From Saitoella complicata NRRL Y-17804 (lineage: Eukaryota > Ascomycota > Saitoellomycetes > Saitoellales > Saitoellaceae), in contig NW_017566992.1 of assembly GCF_001661265.1 (NCBI RefSeq), positions 1,348,892 to 1,412,891 of the forward strand: a stretch of DNA of 64,000 nt, read 5' to 3'. The notes beneath the pieces were generated by a model. The model did not search any database. It was not told where the DNA came from and saw only the letters and a program-made list of their open reading frames with translations. The position numbers and the translations under genes were made by a program. Positions 43,078-53,488 of the stretch are shown piece after piece (the first letter of the stretch is position 1; every line of letters starts with the position of its first letter).

Positions 43078-44037
43078 ATGCCAGCACAGACTCGCCCAGA
43101 ACAGCCTTTAGCGGACCGCTTAAAGACGCTTGCTAAGGTATGTCCGGTCTTCGTTCGTTGTTTGGGTGCTGTGGACCTTGTGGGTTGTGGCTCTTGCCGT
43201 CTCTGCTTCCACTGCTCCTTGGGGAACAATGACTCTTCACGACTGTATATGCGTTGAATTGATTAACTGACGTCTTTCTAGCACCCCCAATTCACCTGGT
43301 GGATCGGCCACGTCCTCGTCCTCGTCTGCTCCATCAGATACTTCCTTTCTCTCCTCACCCTCTCCCTCTCCCCGCCAACCTCCTCCTCCCTCTCCTACCG
43401 CCTTGCCTTCATCGGCGCAATTACAACCTACGGCGTCGTCCTCTACAAAACCTACGTCAACAAAATCCAAACACTCGACATCAACTTCATCGGCCGTCTC
43501 TTGCGGGATGACAATGCGCTCTATTTCGGGGTCGCAGTATATTGGTTGTTGACGTCCAGAGTGTCGGTTGCGTTGGTTCCTTTCGCAACCTACAGTGTTT
43601 TCCACTTCTCGACGTATCTGAGGAATAACGTCATCCCCGCCGTCTCTCCCTCCCTCTCCAAATCCCCTCTCAGCACCAAGATCACAGCTTTCGTCGACGC
43701 AAACTTCCCTCACGCAATGCGCTTCGTCGCCGTCTTCGAGCTCGTCGCGATCACGATCCGTCTCGCCCTCCCTCTCGTCCTTTTCCGCGTCCGCGCGATC
43801 TTCACGCTTTTGTTGTGGGTCATGTTCTTAAGGTTCAGGGAGGCGAGCTCGACGCAGATGAGGGATGCGGTTGTCAGGAGTGGACAGTGGGTTGATCACT
43901 TATGTTTGCAGCCGGGAACCCCGGATGTTATCAGGAGGGTTGTGTGGCCCAGGGTTAAGGCTTTTGCGGCTGGATTGCAGATTCCGAGGGCTCCTGCTGC
44001 TGCTCAGGCCAACGCTTCTCCTAGAAAGACTCAGTGA
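43078..44037 (+). CDS. Pom33/TMEM33-family membrane protein
   Basis: Exon 1 43078-43137 (MPAQTRPEQPLADRLKTLAK), a 144-nt intron (the longest inside a recognised gene here), exon 2 43282-44037; 271 aa. Hydrophobic spans at HVLVLVCSIRYFLSLLTL, LAFIGAITTYGVVLY, ALYFGVAVYWLL and the pair near LVAITIRLALPLVLF / IFTLLLWVMFLRFRE. FVDANFPHAMRFVAVFE is a conserved block of the family. Yeast Pom33 and Per33 sit in the ER and at nuclear pores. Gene symbol left blank because fungi may have one or two paralogs. Confidence 0.88.
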
Positions 44038-44848
44038 GTGAGTTAACATCGATGAGTTGCAGTGGGTGTAATGAGTGGAGCATAATGTGGTGGTGGTGCT
44101 GAGGAGGATATGCAGTGTGGAGGATAATTGCTAGTGTGTATTGTTCGACTGTTAGGAGGTTGGAGTGAAGGGGTGAGAGAACTTTATCCTTGTAGTATAG
44201 TGTCTGTATGGAATAAAAACTTGGCTGTGTTTTTTACCTGAAAGATGTTCGGAAACCCGTGGGAAAGTCAGTATGAACCGGCATTTCTCCTTTCGAGCTT
44301 GGGTCAGAAGCAATGGCTAATGTGCAATTCAAAGGCTTCATCATTGGGCAGTATTCGGTGTATGTGTGTGCTTCACTCCGCTGGACCTTCTTCCTCAGCT
44401 TTGGGGGGGTTTCAGGATGTGGTTCAAAGATTGCACCGAGGCGCGTGCACTGGTGCCCACATTTGTGAAATATGAACCTTGGGAAGCGGTGCAACTCTTT
44501 GGCTTCCCCGATGGCAAACGATAAGGTCATGTGGGACAGTCGTCCGCTCTGAGTTCAGTACCTTAGTAAGACGTCGTCAGTCTTAAGGACTGACCAAAGA
44601 AGTGATCAACCCATACGAGCGTCCGTGCAGGCGAGAGGTGCCACTACTAGCCGCTTCTGTGTTAAGTAATGGATGTACATGCATGTGGGTACTGCAACGG
44701 CGTACTTACCAACCGGAGCCAGGGTCATACGCATCTCTGTATACGTACGCGTACCGCCCTACACTTGATATGACAGGACAGTGAAGACCATGGTCGTGTA
44801 TCAGATCGCACAGAGTAGACTTTTGACAGCTGTGTCTCGTGCAACAAC
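44038..44848. other. Gene-poor stretch
   Basis: 811 bp after POM33 without a recognisable gene. A 98-codon minus-strand frame at 44234-44530 contains a CGH and further Cys/His residues but matches nothing I know. A palindromic patch GTATACGTACGCGTAC lies near 44737-44752. Confidence 0.35.
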
Positions 44849-45287
44849 CTAAGGGGAGTTTGCGTCTATTGTATCGAGCTCATGCTTCCAAGCGCTAGCC
44901 GGCTTAGCACGCTTAAGCTTCACGTCGTCCATCGCAGCCGATGTAGAGGAACGAATACGCCTTTGCCATGATTCAGCCATCGTGGCTACCACCTGCCAAC
45001 TTGAAAGACACCGTTAGTTGGAATCAGCTCATTACAAGCTGGCCCAATCATGTGTGCGTCACTGAAAGCGGTCACATACCCCTGCTAGAGCGGCCCGGTA
45101 GCAGCCCGCAACCACGCGCCCAAGCATAACCTTACCAGCAGCCCTGGAAGCAAATACGTAATCTGAACATCTGACTCGGGCCGAGTGGCGAATTGCGTGA
45201 TTTACCCCGCAATGAGCGTTACCGCGGGGCTATAAGAAGACGGTCGTCCCCAACTCACTTGGCACGACCAACGTCGTGTCTGAGCAT
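44849..45287 (-). CDS. Possible small spliced gene, 78 aa, unknown
   Basis: Low-confidence model: exons 45259-45287, 45080-45143 and 44849-44992, with introns of 115 nt (GTGAGT...TTCCAG) and 87 nt (GTATGT...CTAAC...TTGGCAG). Lengths add up to whole codons and the product reads MLRHDVGRAK... to ...LDTIDANSP, basic and Ala-rich. The second intron has a textbook donor, branch site and acceptor. Against it: introns longer than the local norm, no known family, and a competing small model on the other strand starting 59 bp away. RNA evidence would settle it. Confidence 0.25.
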
Positions 45288-46256
45288 ATCAGTCGACGTG
45301 CAAGGCGAATAGCGACAGCTACAGTGATGGGCACTGTATGAGGACCATGGAGGTGGACATTTCGATGGATCTGTTTCGCTCGATGAACTCAAGGGCGACG
45401 GCCGTCAAGGAAGTGCTCAGATCCTGCGGTGCAGGGCTAGCATCACCGTCGGGTCACGGCTGACCAAGCACAAGGAGGTTTCCGCGACCTTCACTCTGCA
45501 GCCTTTTTGTGCTTGTACACCCGTGGCCTGTCGGTGGATGCCAATCGTACAATCAAACCCTTCGGAGATCCATGTACGGTTGGCGGTCGGGCGCGAGCAA
45601 CATGGTTCGTGCCGCTGAAGAGCTCGTTGCCTCAGAGGCGGAATGCCTTAGCGGAGGACAAACGAGTCTGGCGAAGGTCATGATTACCATATGTTTATGC
45701 TCGAGGGCATAGAGCGACCGTGAAATCCGTTACGGGCCCGTTACAGACCATGCTGCCTAACGGGCAGTTGTTTGACCAATGCTGCGTGTGTCCCAGGTTT
45801 CATCCTCGTATGCAGGTAACAACATACCCTTTTTCCCCAAAAGGGTGTCAGCCAGCCCTCAAAATAGGCAAAGGTTTCGGCTGTGGCAATCAACAGTTCT
45901 ATCGGCATCAGTATCCACCCCTCTTCGTCGTTCCTAAAACCTAGAAATACGGCATATGACTGCGAAAATGTAGCAAAAATGGCGAGCGAAACGCTTCTGT
46001 ACGGGCGGAGCGAATTGGCTCGCATGCCTGTTTGTGAACAGCGACACATCCCCAGCGTTTCCCGGAGCGAGTACCGTGAGAACTACCTACACTAAGACTT
46101 CTGCCTACCTACGTATACCGGAACGGAGCAGCCCTTGCGATCAAATACGACCTTTCCTTTCTGATGCTTGTGGCACTGACAAGAAAGTATCCTGATGAAC
46201 TTGTGCTGCTTACAGGTTTGCTATGCGATTGTTATGGGCGAGTACCAAAAGTCTCT
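45288..46256. other. Gene-poor stretch, GC-rich then AT-rich
   Basis: No recognised gene. The GC-rich first half (to about 45720) allows a plus-strand spliced frame from ATG 45347; the second half turns AT-rich toward the transposon-like element. A self-complementary CCGTTACGGGCCCGTTAC-like patch lies near 45728-45745. Confidence 0.35.
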
Positions 46257-46264
46257 CAGTGTTT

Positions 46265-46284
46265 CCCTACGAGCCCCCTGAATT
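46265..46284 (+). repeat. Left terminal inverted repeat
   Basis: CCCTACGAGCCCCCTGAATT; pairs with 47435-47454 with one 1-nt gap and a small mismatch before AATT. Confidence 0.7.
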
Positions 46285-46921
46285 CGACTGTCCCGAATAC
46301 CTAATTCGTGATTGCACAAATATGGAATAACATATTCCACCTTCAGCAAAAGCACTCGAATAAGTCATTCAACTGTACGAAAAACATGAATAAAGTGGGA
46401 AAGTATTCGAGTAGAGTAGAATTCCAATTCATGGTACACGAATACCTTATTTGACCTGGAATGATATTCGTTCCAGGAGAATGAGATATCCCACATCAAT
46501 AAAAAAGAGATTGAGGATCAATGGTCTTTGGTGGCGGTTCTTCGGCCTGCGCCTCTCGAGAGTGACATGTGAGCACAAGCGCTGGTGCGCTGATGCGCTG
46601 GCAAATTTCACCAAGTCCAGCACAAACAGGAACCCACCACCATCAACGTCTCAATCTCCCTGGGTGTCTCGCGACTGACTGACAAAAGCATCGAATCCTA
46701 CACCTCCCTGGTCCTCTCCCATCTGTTCTCCCGATGCTATGGCTTGTATCGTCTCAACCCAAACTGGGCACATGATCGCTGTTGCTGAAAGGTTAACATG
46801 ATGGTTGTTTAATCTCGACACTCTTGCTTGATGTCTCCTCTTATTCGGGTGAGTCCCGCACTTTGTTGACAGCAACAGTAAAGCGACTTCTCATCGGTTT
46901 TTACTAACCCACCCTGACCCA

Positions 46922-47095
46922 ATGGCAATGAAGGTTCGTGGTAGGAAACAGCCTAGAAAGAAGACCTTGCGCACTTCAGGAGCATCAAAACGATACACAC
47001 CCAATCACAGTTCTCAAGATGATCCGGAGTTTGACGTTGACGATGATGATGAAGACGATGAACTTGTTTCGACTGAGTGGACAAAGGAGAGATGA
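46922..47095 (+). CDS. 57-codon basic/acidic frame inside the TIR element
   Basis: Starts MAMKVRGRKQPRKKTLRT, then an acidic run (FDVDDDDEDDELVS) and stops after TEWTKER. A basic block followed by an acidic block resembles N-termini of transposon or nuclear proteins, but nothing specific is recognised. It may be the remnant of the element's gene or chance. Confidence 0.25.
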   Translation: MAMKVRGRKQPRKKTLRTSGASKRYTPNHSSQDDPEFDVDDDDEDDELVSTEWTKER

Positions 47096-47434
47096 GAGGA
47101 AGCGTCATGGTATGCACATGTGTGTTGACAGTGGGAATTGAGGCATGGTTGGGCTTCTGAAATTTTTGGATCTTATTTAAGTTTCAACAATATTAATATC
47201 AATGGGCCTAGATTGATGACCTGTGATAGATGAGATCAATGAACGTCACATCTGTGAAGTGTGCAGTCATGAGGTAGAATAGTATAACAGTGTAGTGCTG
47301 GTAACTCATATAAAAAATTCTACCTCCAAGATGAATTAACAATCCAGATTGTGCCCAGAATATCCCACTAACTCGAATAACTCTATTCGTGATACTGGAT
47401 AATTTTATTCGTGTTTTATACTCGTGTTTGGTAA

Positions 47435-47454
47435 AATTTGGGGGTCTCGTAGGG
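47435..47454 (-). repeat. Right terminal inverted repeat
   Basis: Read on the minus strand it begins CCCTACGAGACCCCC and continues AAATT, matching the left end. Confidence 0.7.
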
Positions 47455-47516
47455 TTTCGCTTATCATTATCTCAAAAACAACATATCTCACGTCAGATGT
47501 CTTTTAAGCATGAAAG

Positions 47517-47589
47517 GACCTGCTGGCCCAATGGTTAAGGCGCTTGACTACGAATCAAGAGATTCCAGGTTCGAGTCCTGGGTGGGTCG
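47517..47589 (+). tRNA. tRNA-Arg (anticodon ACG)
   Basis: A full cloverleaf without intron: acceptor GACCTGC/GTGGGTC, D arm GCC...GGC around AATGGTTAA, anticodon stem CTTGA/TCAAG with loop CTACGAA (anticodon ACG, read as ICG for CGN arginine codons), T arm CCAGG-TTCGAGT-CCTGG, discriminator G. The internal B box GGTTCGAGTCC is exact. Followed at once by a T run. Confidence 0.95.
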
Positions 47590-47594
47590 TTTTT
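47590..47594 (+). terminator. RNA polymerase III terminator (T5)
   Basis: TTTTT directly after the tRNA, followed by CC and further T residues. Confidence 0.8.
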
Positions 47595-48014
47595 CCTTTT
47601 CATCGCCATCTGTCATCTTAGGCTGTGTTGTTGTGCAGCGCCGGGTCATACGTAGACTTCGTTTACAGCTTCTTTTCGTGCTGCGCGTCACGGCTCTTCG
47701 TTTCCTGTTGCATGCGAGTTGGAACGCTCGCGAGGTACGCACGAGGACAGGAAAGGGCGAGTAGATTTGCCCGTTCCATTGGCGCCGCAAATTGATTGGG
47801 TTTCTCTTTATTGTCGTGCGGCCGGGTGCTCCATTCACGTACGGTAGGCTGATTACAGCTTTGAGATCACGGCGCGAGCTTGCCGAATTGAAAAGCTCGA
47901 GGTCAGCCGCAGCCGTGGGAACTCTCTGACAACATAATCTGAAATTTCGTACTCCAAATCCAACGTATGCTGCGTTCATTCATCCCTATCCTAAGACAAA
48001 AATGCATATGCTCC
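47595..48014. other. Intergenic between tRNA and SQS1 3' end
   Basis: 420 bp; the minus-strand frame here runs through the tRNA and is not a gene. Nothing else recognised. Confidence 0.4.
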
Positions 48015-50554
48015 TCACAACCCCCTCTTATCCATCTTCACAACAGCCATAACCGGCACTGAAATACCCGTCCTACCCTCCACACCCAAGCCCTGCCCGG
48101 CACTCCACCCCATCTTCTCCAACAACTTGCGTCCAAGGTTACCCGCTCCAATCTCAGGTGCGTCACCACCGACGACGGAACCGTTGTTATTGCGAACGAG
48201 TCCGGGGGCACCACCGCGTTGACCGACAGTCTTCCCAGGACGAGGACGGGGACGGTCGAGACGGGGGAGGTAACCGGTGTTACCCCTTCCACCACCTTCG
48301 TGCCGTGCGAGGATCTCGTCAACGAGGCGTTCGTCCCTAGGGTACGAAGTCTTCGTCGTCTTGATCAACGTCGGGAACCGTCTCTTCCCCTTCCCGACAC
48401 TCTTACTCTTCAAGTTATACGCACTAGCGAGCGTATGCACCGTCCGTCGCGAAAACTTATCCATAGGCGGTAATGGCAAACTCTGCATCCCCAAATCATC
48501 AATGAAATCGCGGATCTCGATGTTCATCCGCTGCACCGAGATTCCGAGCGAGAACTCATCACGATCAGCGAGCTTGGCTTTCTTGCCCTTCTTGCCTTTA
48601 CCGAGCATACCGGCTTTGCGTAACTCCTCCCTCTCCCTCTTCTTATCAGCTTTACTAGAGCGATCCTTTGCCCACTGATCCTTAATCTGCGCTTCCATGT
48701 CCTCATCCGACAACCCCAACTCATAATCCTCGATCCGCGCAGGCAACCTCTTCCCAGCCCGCTTCAGCTGCGCCTTCAAAGACTTACTCGGTTCGAAACC
48801 ACCGATGTCGTCGCTGTCATCCTCGAATTCGTACTCAAAGTCCGAGGCGTGGAAGTCACCGTTGAAGAGGGCATCTTCGATGAAGGTGTCTTTTCCGCGC
48901 TTGTTCTTCTTGCCGGGCAGGCCTTTGCCGGAAGCGTTGCCTAGGGATCGGGCGATTGCCAACTCGAGTTGCTCCAGCTCGTCGAGTTCTTCAAGTTCCT
49001 CGGCTCCGATACCCTCGAGGCCATCATCCTCCTCATCGAGCAAATCGTCAATGTCCACATCATCCAACTCGTCCTCGTCATCATTCTCATCCTCCTGTCC
49101 ACTCGACTCATCCTCGTCATCCTCCTCACTACTCTCCTCCCCAACATAATACTCCAACCCCACTCCACCAACCCTGCTAACCTCCCCTTCCTCATCACCC
49201 TCACTCTCATCAACCCACTCATCCTCCAACCCAGCACCCTGACCGCCCAACGCAGCGAAACCAAGACCACGATGCTCGAACGCCTCTTCTTCCTCCGAGT
49301 CGAAGTCCTGGTTAGCGAGATTATCCATGTAATCGTCCAACGCTGCATCGATCGCCGAGTCTCTCATCCCAGGACCCGGGCCGTTAAGTTTCTCCTTCCT
49401 CCCGCGCGCTCTCTTCCCGCCGCGCTCCTTCCCAGGCTTCGTCTTCGGCACGGGCTGCCAGTCAGCATTCTCATCACGCATTTCAACATTGACGTCAATC
49501 TGAGTCTTCTTGACTGTAAGGTGCTCGATCTTGGCCGCCGTCACACTCTCATCAACGATCCTCACACCCCGCCTCGGCACGAAGACGACCTCCTCATCGG
49601 ACTGTGGTGCATGCTCATACCTCACCGGGATAGACACCTTCGACGGTTCCGCGGGTCGCATCGCTGTATCACCCTCCGTATCAACGACAAATAGGGCGTC
49701 ATTCTCAACCTCCATATGCACCGAAGTATCCTCGATAGCGAGAGATTCCAGATTTATCGCTCTTGACGAGCCCTCTCCGGGATCCTCCGCGGAGATATGG
49801 GTAAGAGTGGTCTGTTCGACGTGGACGTGAGTATTGGGATCATTGCCCGAGGCAAGGATAGCGCGTGCGACTTGTTCGTCTGCTGCGTCGGAGTCGGAGG
49901 CGCCGTAGTTGAATTCGTCGTCATCTTCGCGTGGGGGGACAATGGGAATGTTGTCGATGTCATCTTCCTCATCATCATCCTCCTCCTCCTCATCATCCTC
50001 CTCCTCATCATCCTCCTCCTCCTCCTCCTCTCCAGCATCCTCTTCTTCTTCGAGATCATCGTCTTCCTCCTCATCCCCATCGTCTGCCTCTACAGGTTCC
50101 ATGGCCTGATCCACATGATTCGCCACCGGATGTTCATGCTGATGCCTCAGGTCGTCCGCATGATGAATCGCATCGTCAGCGGTTGTGTCCACTTCATGTT
50201 CCTCGATAGCATCATTAATCTCAGCATCTGGATCAAGCCCTCCCGAAGTACTCTTAACGAACGACACCCCCATCTTGCGTAATGGCACTCTTTCACCAGA
50301 AGCATCCCCATTCTTCGTAAATCGGTAATGTTCCGTTCTCCGTCCAGTGTCCTTCATCTTGAATCCACGAACTTGAGTACCGTCATCTGCTCACAGGGAT
50401 CAATAAAGGCCGGACATATATGGCCGAGGGGTGCGAGCGCAGTCATACCTTCCGCGAAGCCGCCAAACCGCTGCGGCACAAATCCCATCAACTTGTTGTT
50501 TCTCTTCGGCTCCTTGCCTTTGCCCTTTCCATTCTGCTGGCCTTTCTTGCCCAT
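48015..50554 (-). CDS. SQS1: R3H and G-patch protein Sqs1/Pfa1
   Basis: Exon 1 50449-50554 (MGKKGQQNGKGKGKEPKR), intron 50387-50448 (62 nt), exon 2 48015-50386; 825 aa. The middle is very acidic, with Asp/Glu runs around residues 95-160 encoded by CTC/CTT-type microsatellite DNA. The C-terminal part has an R3H-like region (MQSLPLPPMDKFSRRTVHTLASAYNLKSKS) and a G-patch (LGRKLLEKMGWSAGQGLG). In yeast Sqs1 activates the DEAH helicase Prp43 in ribosome biogenesis and splicing. Divergent from ATG4 with 173 bp between starts. Confidence 0.94.
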
Positions 50555-50727
50555 GATATTACTCGTGAATGATCGAGGATGTATTTGGTGGTGTATTTGC
50601 CTCACGATTCGTCGACTCGTAAGCTCCCTCCACTACTGCGACGCTTGACGTCTACTGCGCGATACGGATAGGGCCGTGCATCTCGCATACACCCCAGGCC
50701 TGACGTAGACCACCAACACCAGCATTC

Positions 50728-52212
50728 ATGGACACACTCAACAGAGCAATCAGGTTTTTCTACGACCCAGAACCACGGAACGATGAGCTCACCCAGTCTA
50801 TATGGGTGCTCGGGGCGGAGTATGCCGGTATCCCTCCACCGCCGCCATTACAGGCGGCTGCACTCGCGGCCGTCGGTGCAGCTCCCGAGCGGGAAGAGAA
50901 AGGATTGGGATGGCCAGAAGCGTTCTTGGATGACTACGAGACGCGAGTTTGGCTTACGTACAGGACTGGGTTTCCTGCGATATCGAAGAAGGTGGTTGAG
51001 GAGCAGGTTGATACGGTAAATGAGGCTGAGCGCACGGCTGCGGCAAGTGCGGAAGGAACGAATGGAGTGACTTCGTGGATGAAGGAGGTTGGTGATAAGT
51101 TTAGCAGGAATGGCAATGGAGCTGCACAGGGCTACACGAGCGATGTGGGGTGGGGCTGTATGATTCGATCTGCGCAGTCACTACTGGCGAATGCGCTGCT
51201 GACACTGCATCTCGGACGGGGTACGTTTCCCCACCGTGCCGCGTTACCATCGCTAATTGTGACACAGACTACCGGCACAACACTATCTCGGCCGAGAATG
51301 AACTTGACTTGATTAAGCTCTTCGCCGACCACCCCTCCGCCCCCTTCTCCCTCCACCGTTTCGTTTCTCACGCATCCACTTTCTGCGGAAAAGCTCCCGG
51401 AGAATGGTTCGGTCCCTCGGCCGCCGCACAATGCATTAAGGCTCTCTGTGCTGAATATACCGGGACTACTGAACTGCGAGCAAGCGAAGGAGGAAGAGGA
51501 GTGGGGGTGTATGTAGCGGCTGACGGAGGTGATATTTATGAGAACAGAGTACGCGAAATCGCGTGCGGCACAGACGGAACCTGGAAACCAGTCCTAATCC
51601 TCGCCGGCGTTCGATTGGGCATCGAGCGTGTAAACCCCGTCTACTACCCCGCCATCCAGGTTTGCAATTCCACATGCCGTCATCTTATTTCAGCTGACAT
51701 GGTGCATCAAACAGGACTGTCTCAAATCCCCCCATGGTATCGGCATAGCCGGTGGACGCCCTTCATCGTCGCATTATTTCATCGCGACACAAGCATCATC
51801 CACGCACAACCCCTACCTCTTCCACCTCGACCCGCACCACCCACGACCATACCTTCCCCTCGAACCTACAACGGCGGACGTGGGAAGCGTCCATACCCGT
51901 CGCGTCCGCCGCTGCCGAATGGACGAAGTAGACCCCTCAATGCTCGTTGGGTACCTCATCCGTGACGAACCCTCCTGGGAAGCATTCAAGACCTCACTCC
52001 AGGGCAAAGGGAAGAAAGTGGTGCATGTGTATTACCGAGAGCCGGAGTTGAGGAGAAGGGTTAGTGCCGCGAAGGTTACTACGTCGACACCGGTCGCGAC
52101 GCCGACGAAGACGGAGAGTCCGGGGTTGGGTGGGGAGGCGGAGGTTGTGGAGGAGGAGGATGGGGAGGAGGAGGAGGTTGATGTTTTGTCGGATGCGGAG
52201 GGGTTACAATAG
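50728..52212 (+). CDS. ATG4: Autophagy cysteine protease Atg4
   Basis: Exons 50728-51220, 51268-51659 and 51715-52212, introns 47 and 55 nt; 460 aa. YTSDVGWGCMIRSAQSLLA carries the catalytic Cys (about residue 147); the Asp-His pair is in LDPHHPRP after GIAGGRPSSSHYF. The second junction was set at 51715 because it gives the usual spacing between NPVYYPAIQ and GIAGGRP. Atg4 trims the C-terminus of Atg8 and removes it from lipids. The C-terminal tail is acidic with Glu/Asp runs and could hold an Atg8-interacting motif, though I see no clear one. Followed closely by the LETM1-like gene on the same strand. Confidence 0.96.
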
Positions 52213-52596
52213 GAATGGGACCTAAGGGGAAGGCATGGGAAGGGGAAAGGAAGGAGGGCTTGGTGTAAGATAGTGGATACCCATTATGACAAATTGCGGT
52301 GATTGCAATATACCCCCTACAGTATAACATCCTGCCAGTATCACAGAGCATCCTGGAGCACGTCGAGCTTTTGAGTATATCGATCATGCTCCCAAGCGTT
52401 CTCAAGCGGAAATGTGCCTGCCAGTCATGATTGTCATTGAGGCATGTAACCAGGACGTAGCGGGACGTGTAACGTAGACAACTCAAAGTCGGTGAATACG
52501 CTTCCCCACAATCGCAGGCTAGCCCAATGGGGAAGAAAACCTCTCGCACGTAACGTTGAAAACGATGACCACCAAGTCAGCCCATTCCATCTGAAA
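52213..52596. other. Intergenic, same-strand genes
   Basis: 384 bp between ATG4 and the LETM1-like gene. No gene or repeat seen. Confidence 0.35.
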
Positions 52597-53488
52597 ATGC
52601 TGTGTACCGTACGAACCACGCCTACGAGATCGACTATCCTCTATGGACGATTGGTTTTGAAAGGATATGCTACGGCGGCCGGCAAAGACCCGATCAAGAC
52701 ACCGACCAGTTCCCCTCCAAAGGCCAAATTCCCAACTTTCGTGAACCAGACTGGCAAAGACCCGCTCAATGCGCCAACAACTTTCCCTCCCAAGCTCGAA
52801 TTGCCGCCGAGTCCAAAACCCGATGATATGAACCGATTCACATGGCTCAGACTGACGGGAAAAGGTTTCATCGTCCGACAAGTCTTAAGAATCCAAGCTA
52901 ACGTAGATTGAAACAGGTTACTTGGTATTCTACAAAACCGCCTTCAAAACCGTCTGGTCAAACTACAAAGAATCCAAAGCCCTCCGCGCCAGACCCGCAC
53001 CAAAGAACTACACCCGCGCCGAATGGCAACTCATTAGACGAGCCAAGCCAGATACTATGAAACTCCCGTTCTTCGCGCTCCTGCTGTTGATTTGCGGGGA
53101 GTTCACGCCATTAATCACGTATTTCGTGCCCTCGGTATTACCGAACGTCGCTCTCCTCCCCTGGCAAGAGAAGCAGAGAAGAGATCCACTCGTGATCAGA
53201 AAAGCGCGTCTTCAAATGACAGAGTACCAGGAGTATCTCTGGCAAGATAATGAGATGATCGATATGTGGGGTGGCGTGAAAGGGTTGAATAAGCAGGAGG
53301 TGATGCGGGCGCTGTATGAGCGTGGGTACCCAGATCTCGAATCAGTATCGTCAGACGAGGTAGACAGTATTGAGAAGCTGAGATCTATTTTGGACGGGTT
53401 CTTGGCTCCAGATCGCGCCCATAGGCTGGAGGTGGCGAAGGAACTACCGTCATATGCAGTGGGTGACCGGGCACGGGCGTGGGAATGA
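52597..53488 (+). CDS. Mitochondrial LETM1-like protein
   Basis: Exons 52597-52864 and 52917-53488 with a 52-nt intron (branch GCTAAC); 279 aa. The N-terminus MLCTVRTTPTRSTILYGRLV is a mitochondrial-type presequence. After a Pro-rich part with a twofold repeat (GKDP...PT..PPK) the core has LPFFALLLLICGEFTPLITYFVPSVLPN, the membrane span and conserved block of LETM1 proteins, and QEVMRALYERGYPDLES resembles the helix that ends the ribosome-binding domain. It is shorter than Mdm38/Ylh47 and probably an inner-membrane protein. Exact function unknown. Confidence 0.82.

Larger units (their letters stand above)
46265..47454. mobile_element. Degenerate DNA transposon or MITE-like element with terminal inverted repeats
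   Basis: The ends are inverted repeats: CCCTACGAGCCCCC..AATT at 46265-46284 and, on the minus strand, CCCTACGAGACCCCC.AATT at 47435-47454. Both ends are flanked directly by TTT (46262-46264 and 47455-47457), a possible 3-bp target duplication. Including the next bases, the left end reads CAGTGTTTCCC, like hAT termini, but 8-bp flanks do not match, so the family is open. The inside is AT-rich with many ATTCG/CGAAT pentamers near both ends and a subterminal hairpin at 46455-46477. No transposase is recognisable; only a 57-codon frame (46922-47095) remains. It ends 62 bp upstream of tRNA-Arg. Confidence 0.65.

Noticed and set aside
45741-46049. 102-codon minus-strand frame with a hydrophobic segment
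   Set aside because: No homology recognised, no splice support; composition does not differ from surrounding DNA.
46651-46875. 74-codon minus-strand frame inside the TIR element
   Set aside because: No similarity to transposases or other proteins that I can recognise.
47548-47979. 143-codon minus-strand frame
   Set aside because: Runs through the tRNA-Arg gene on the opposite strand.
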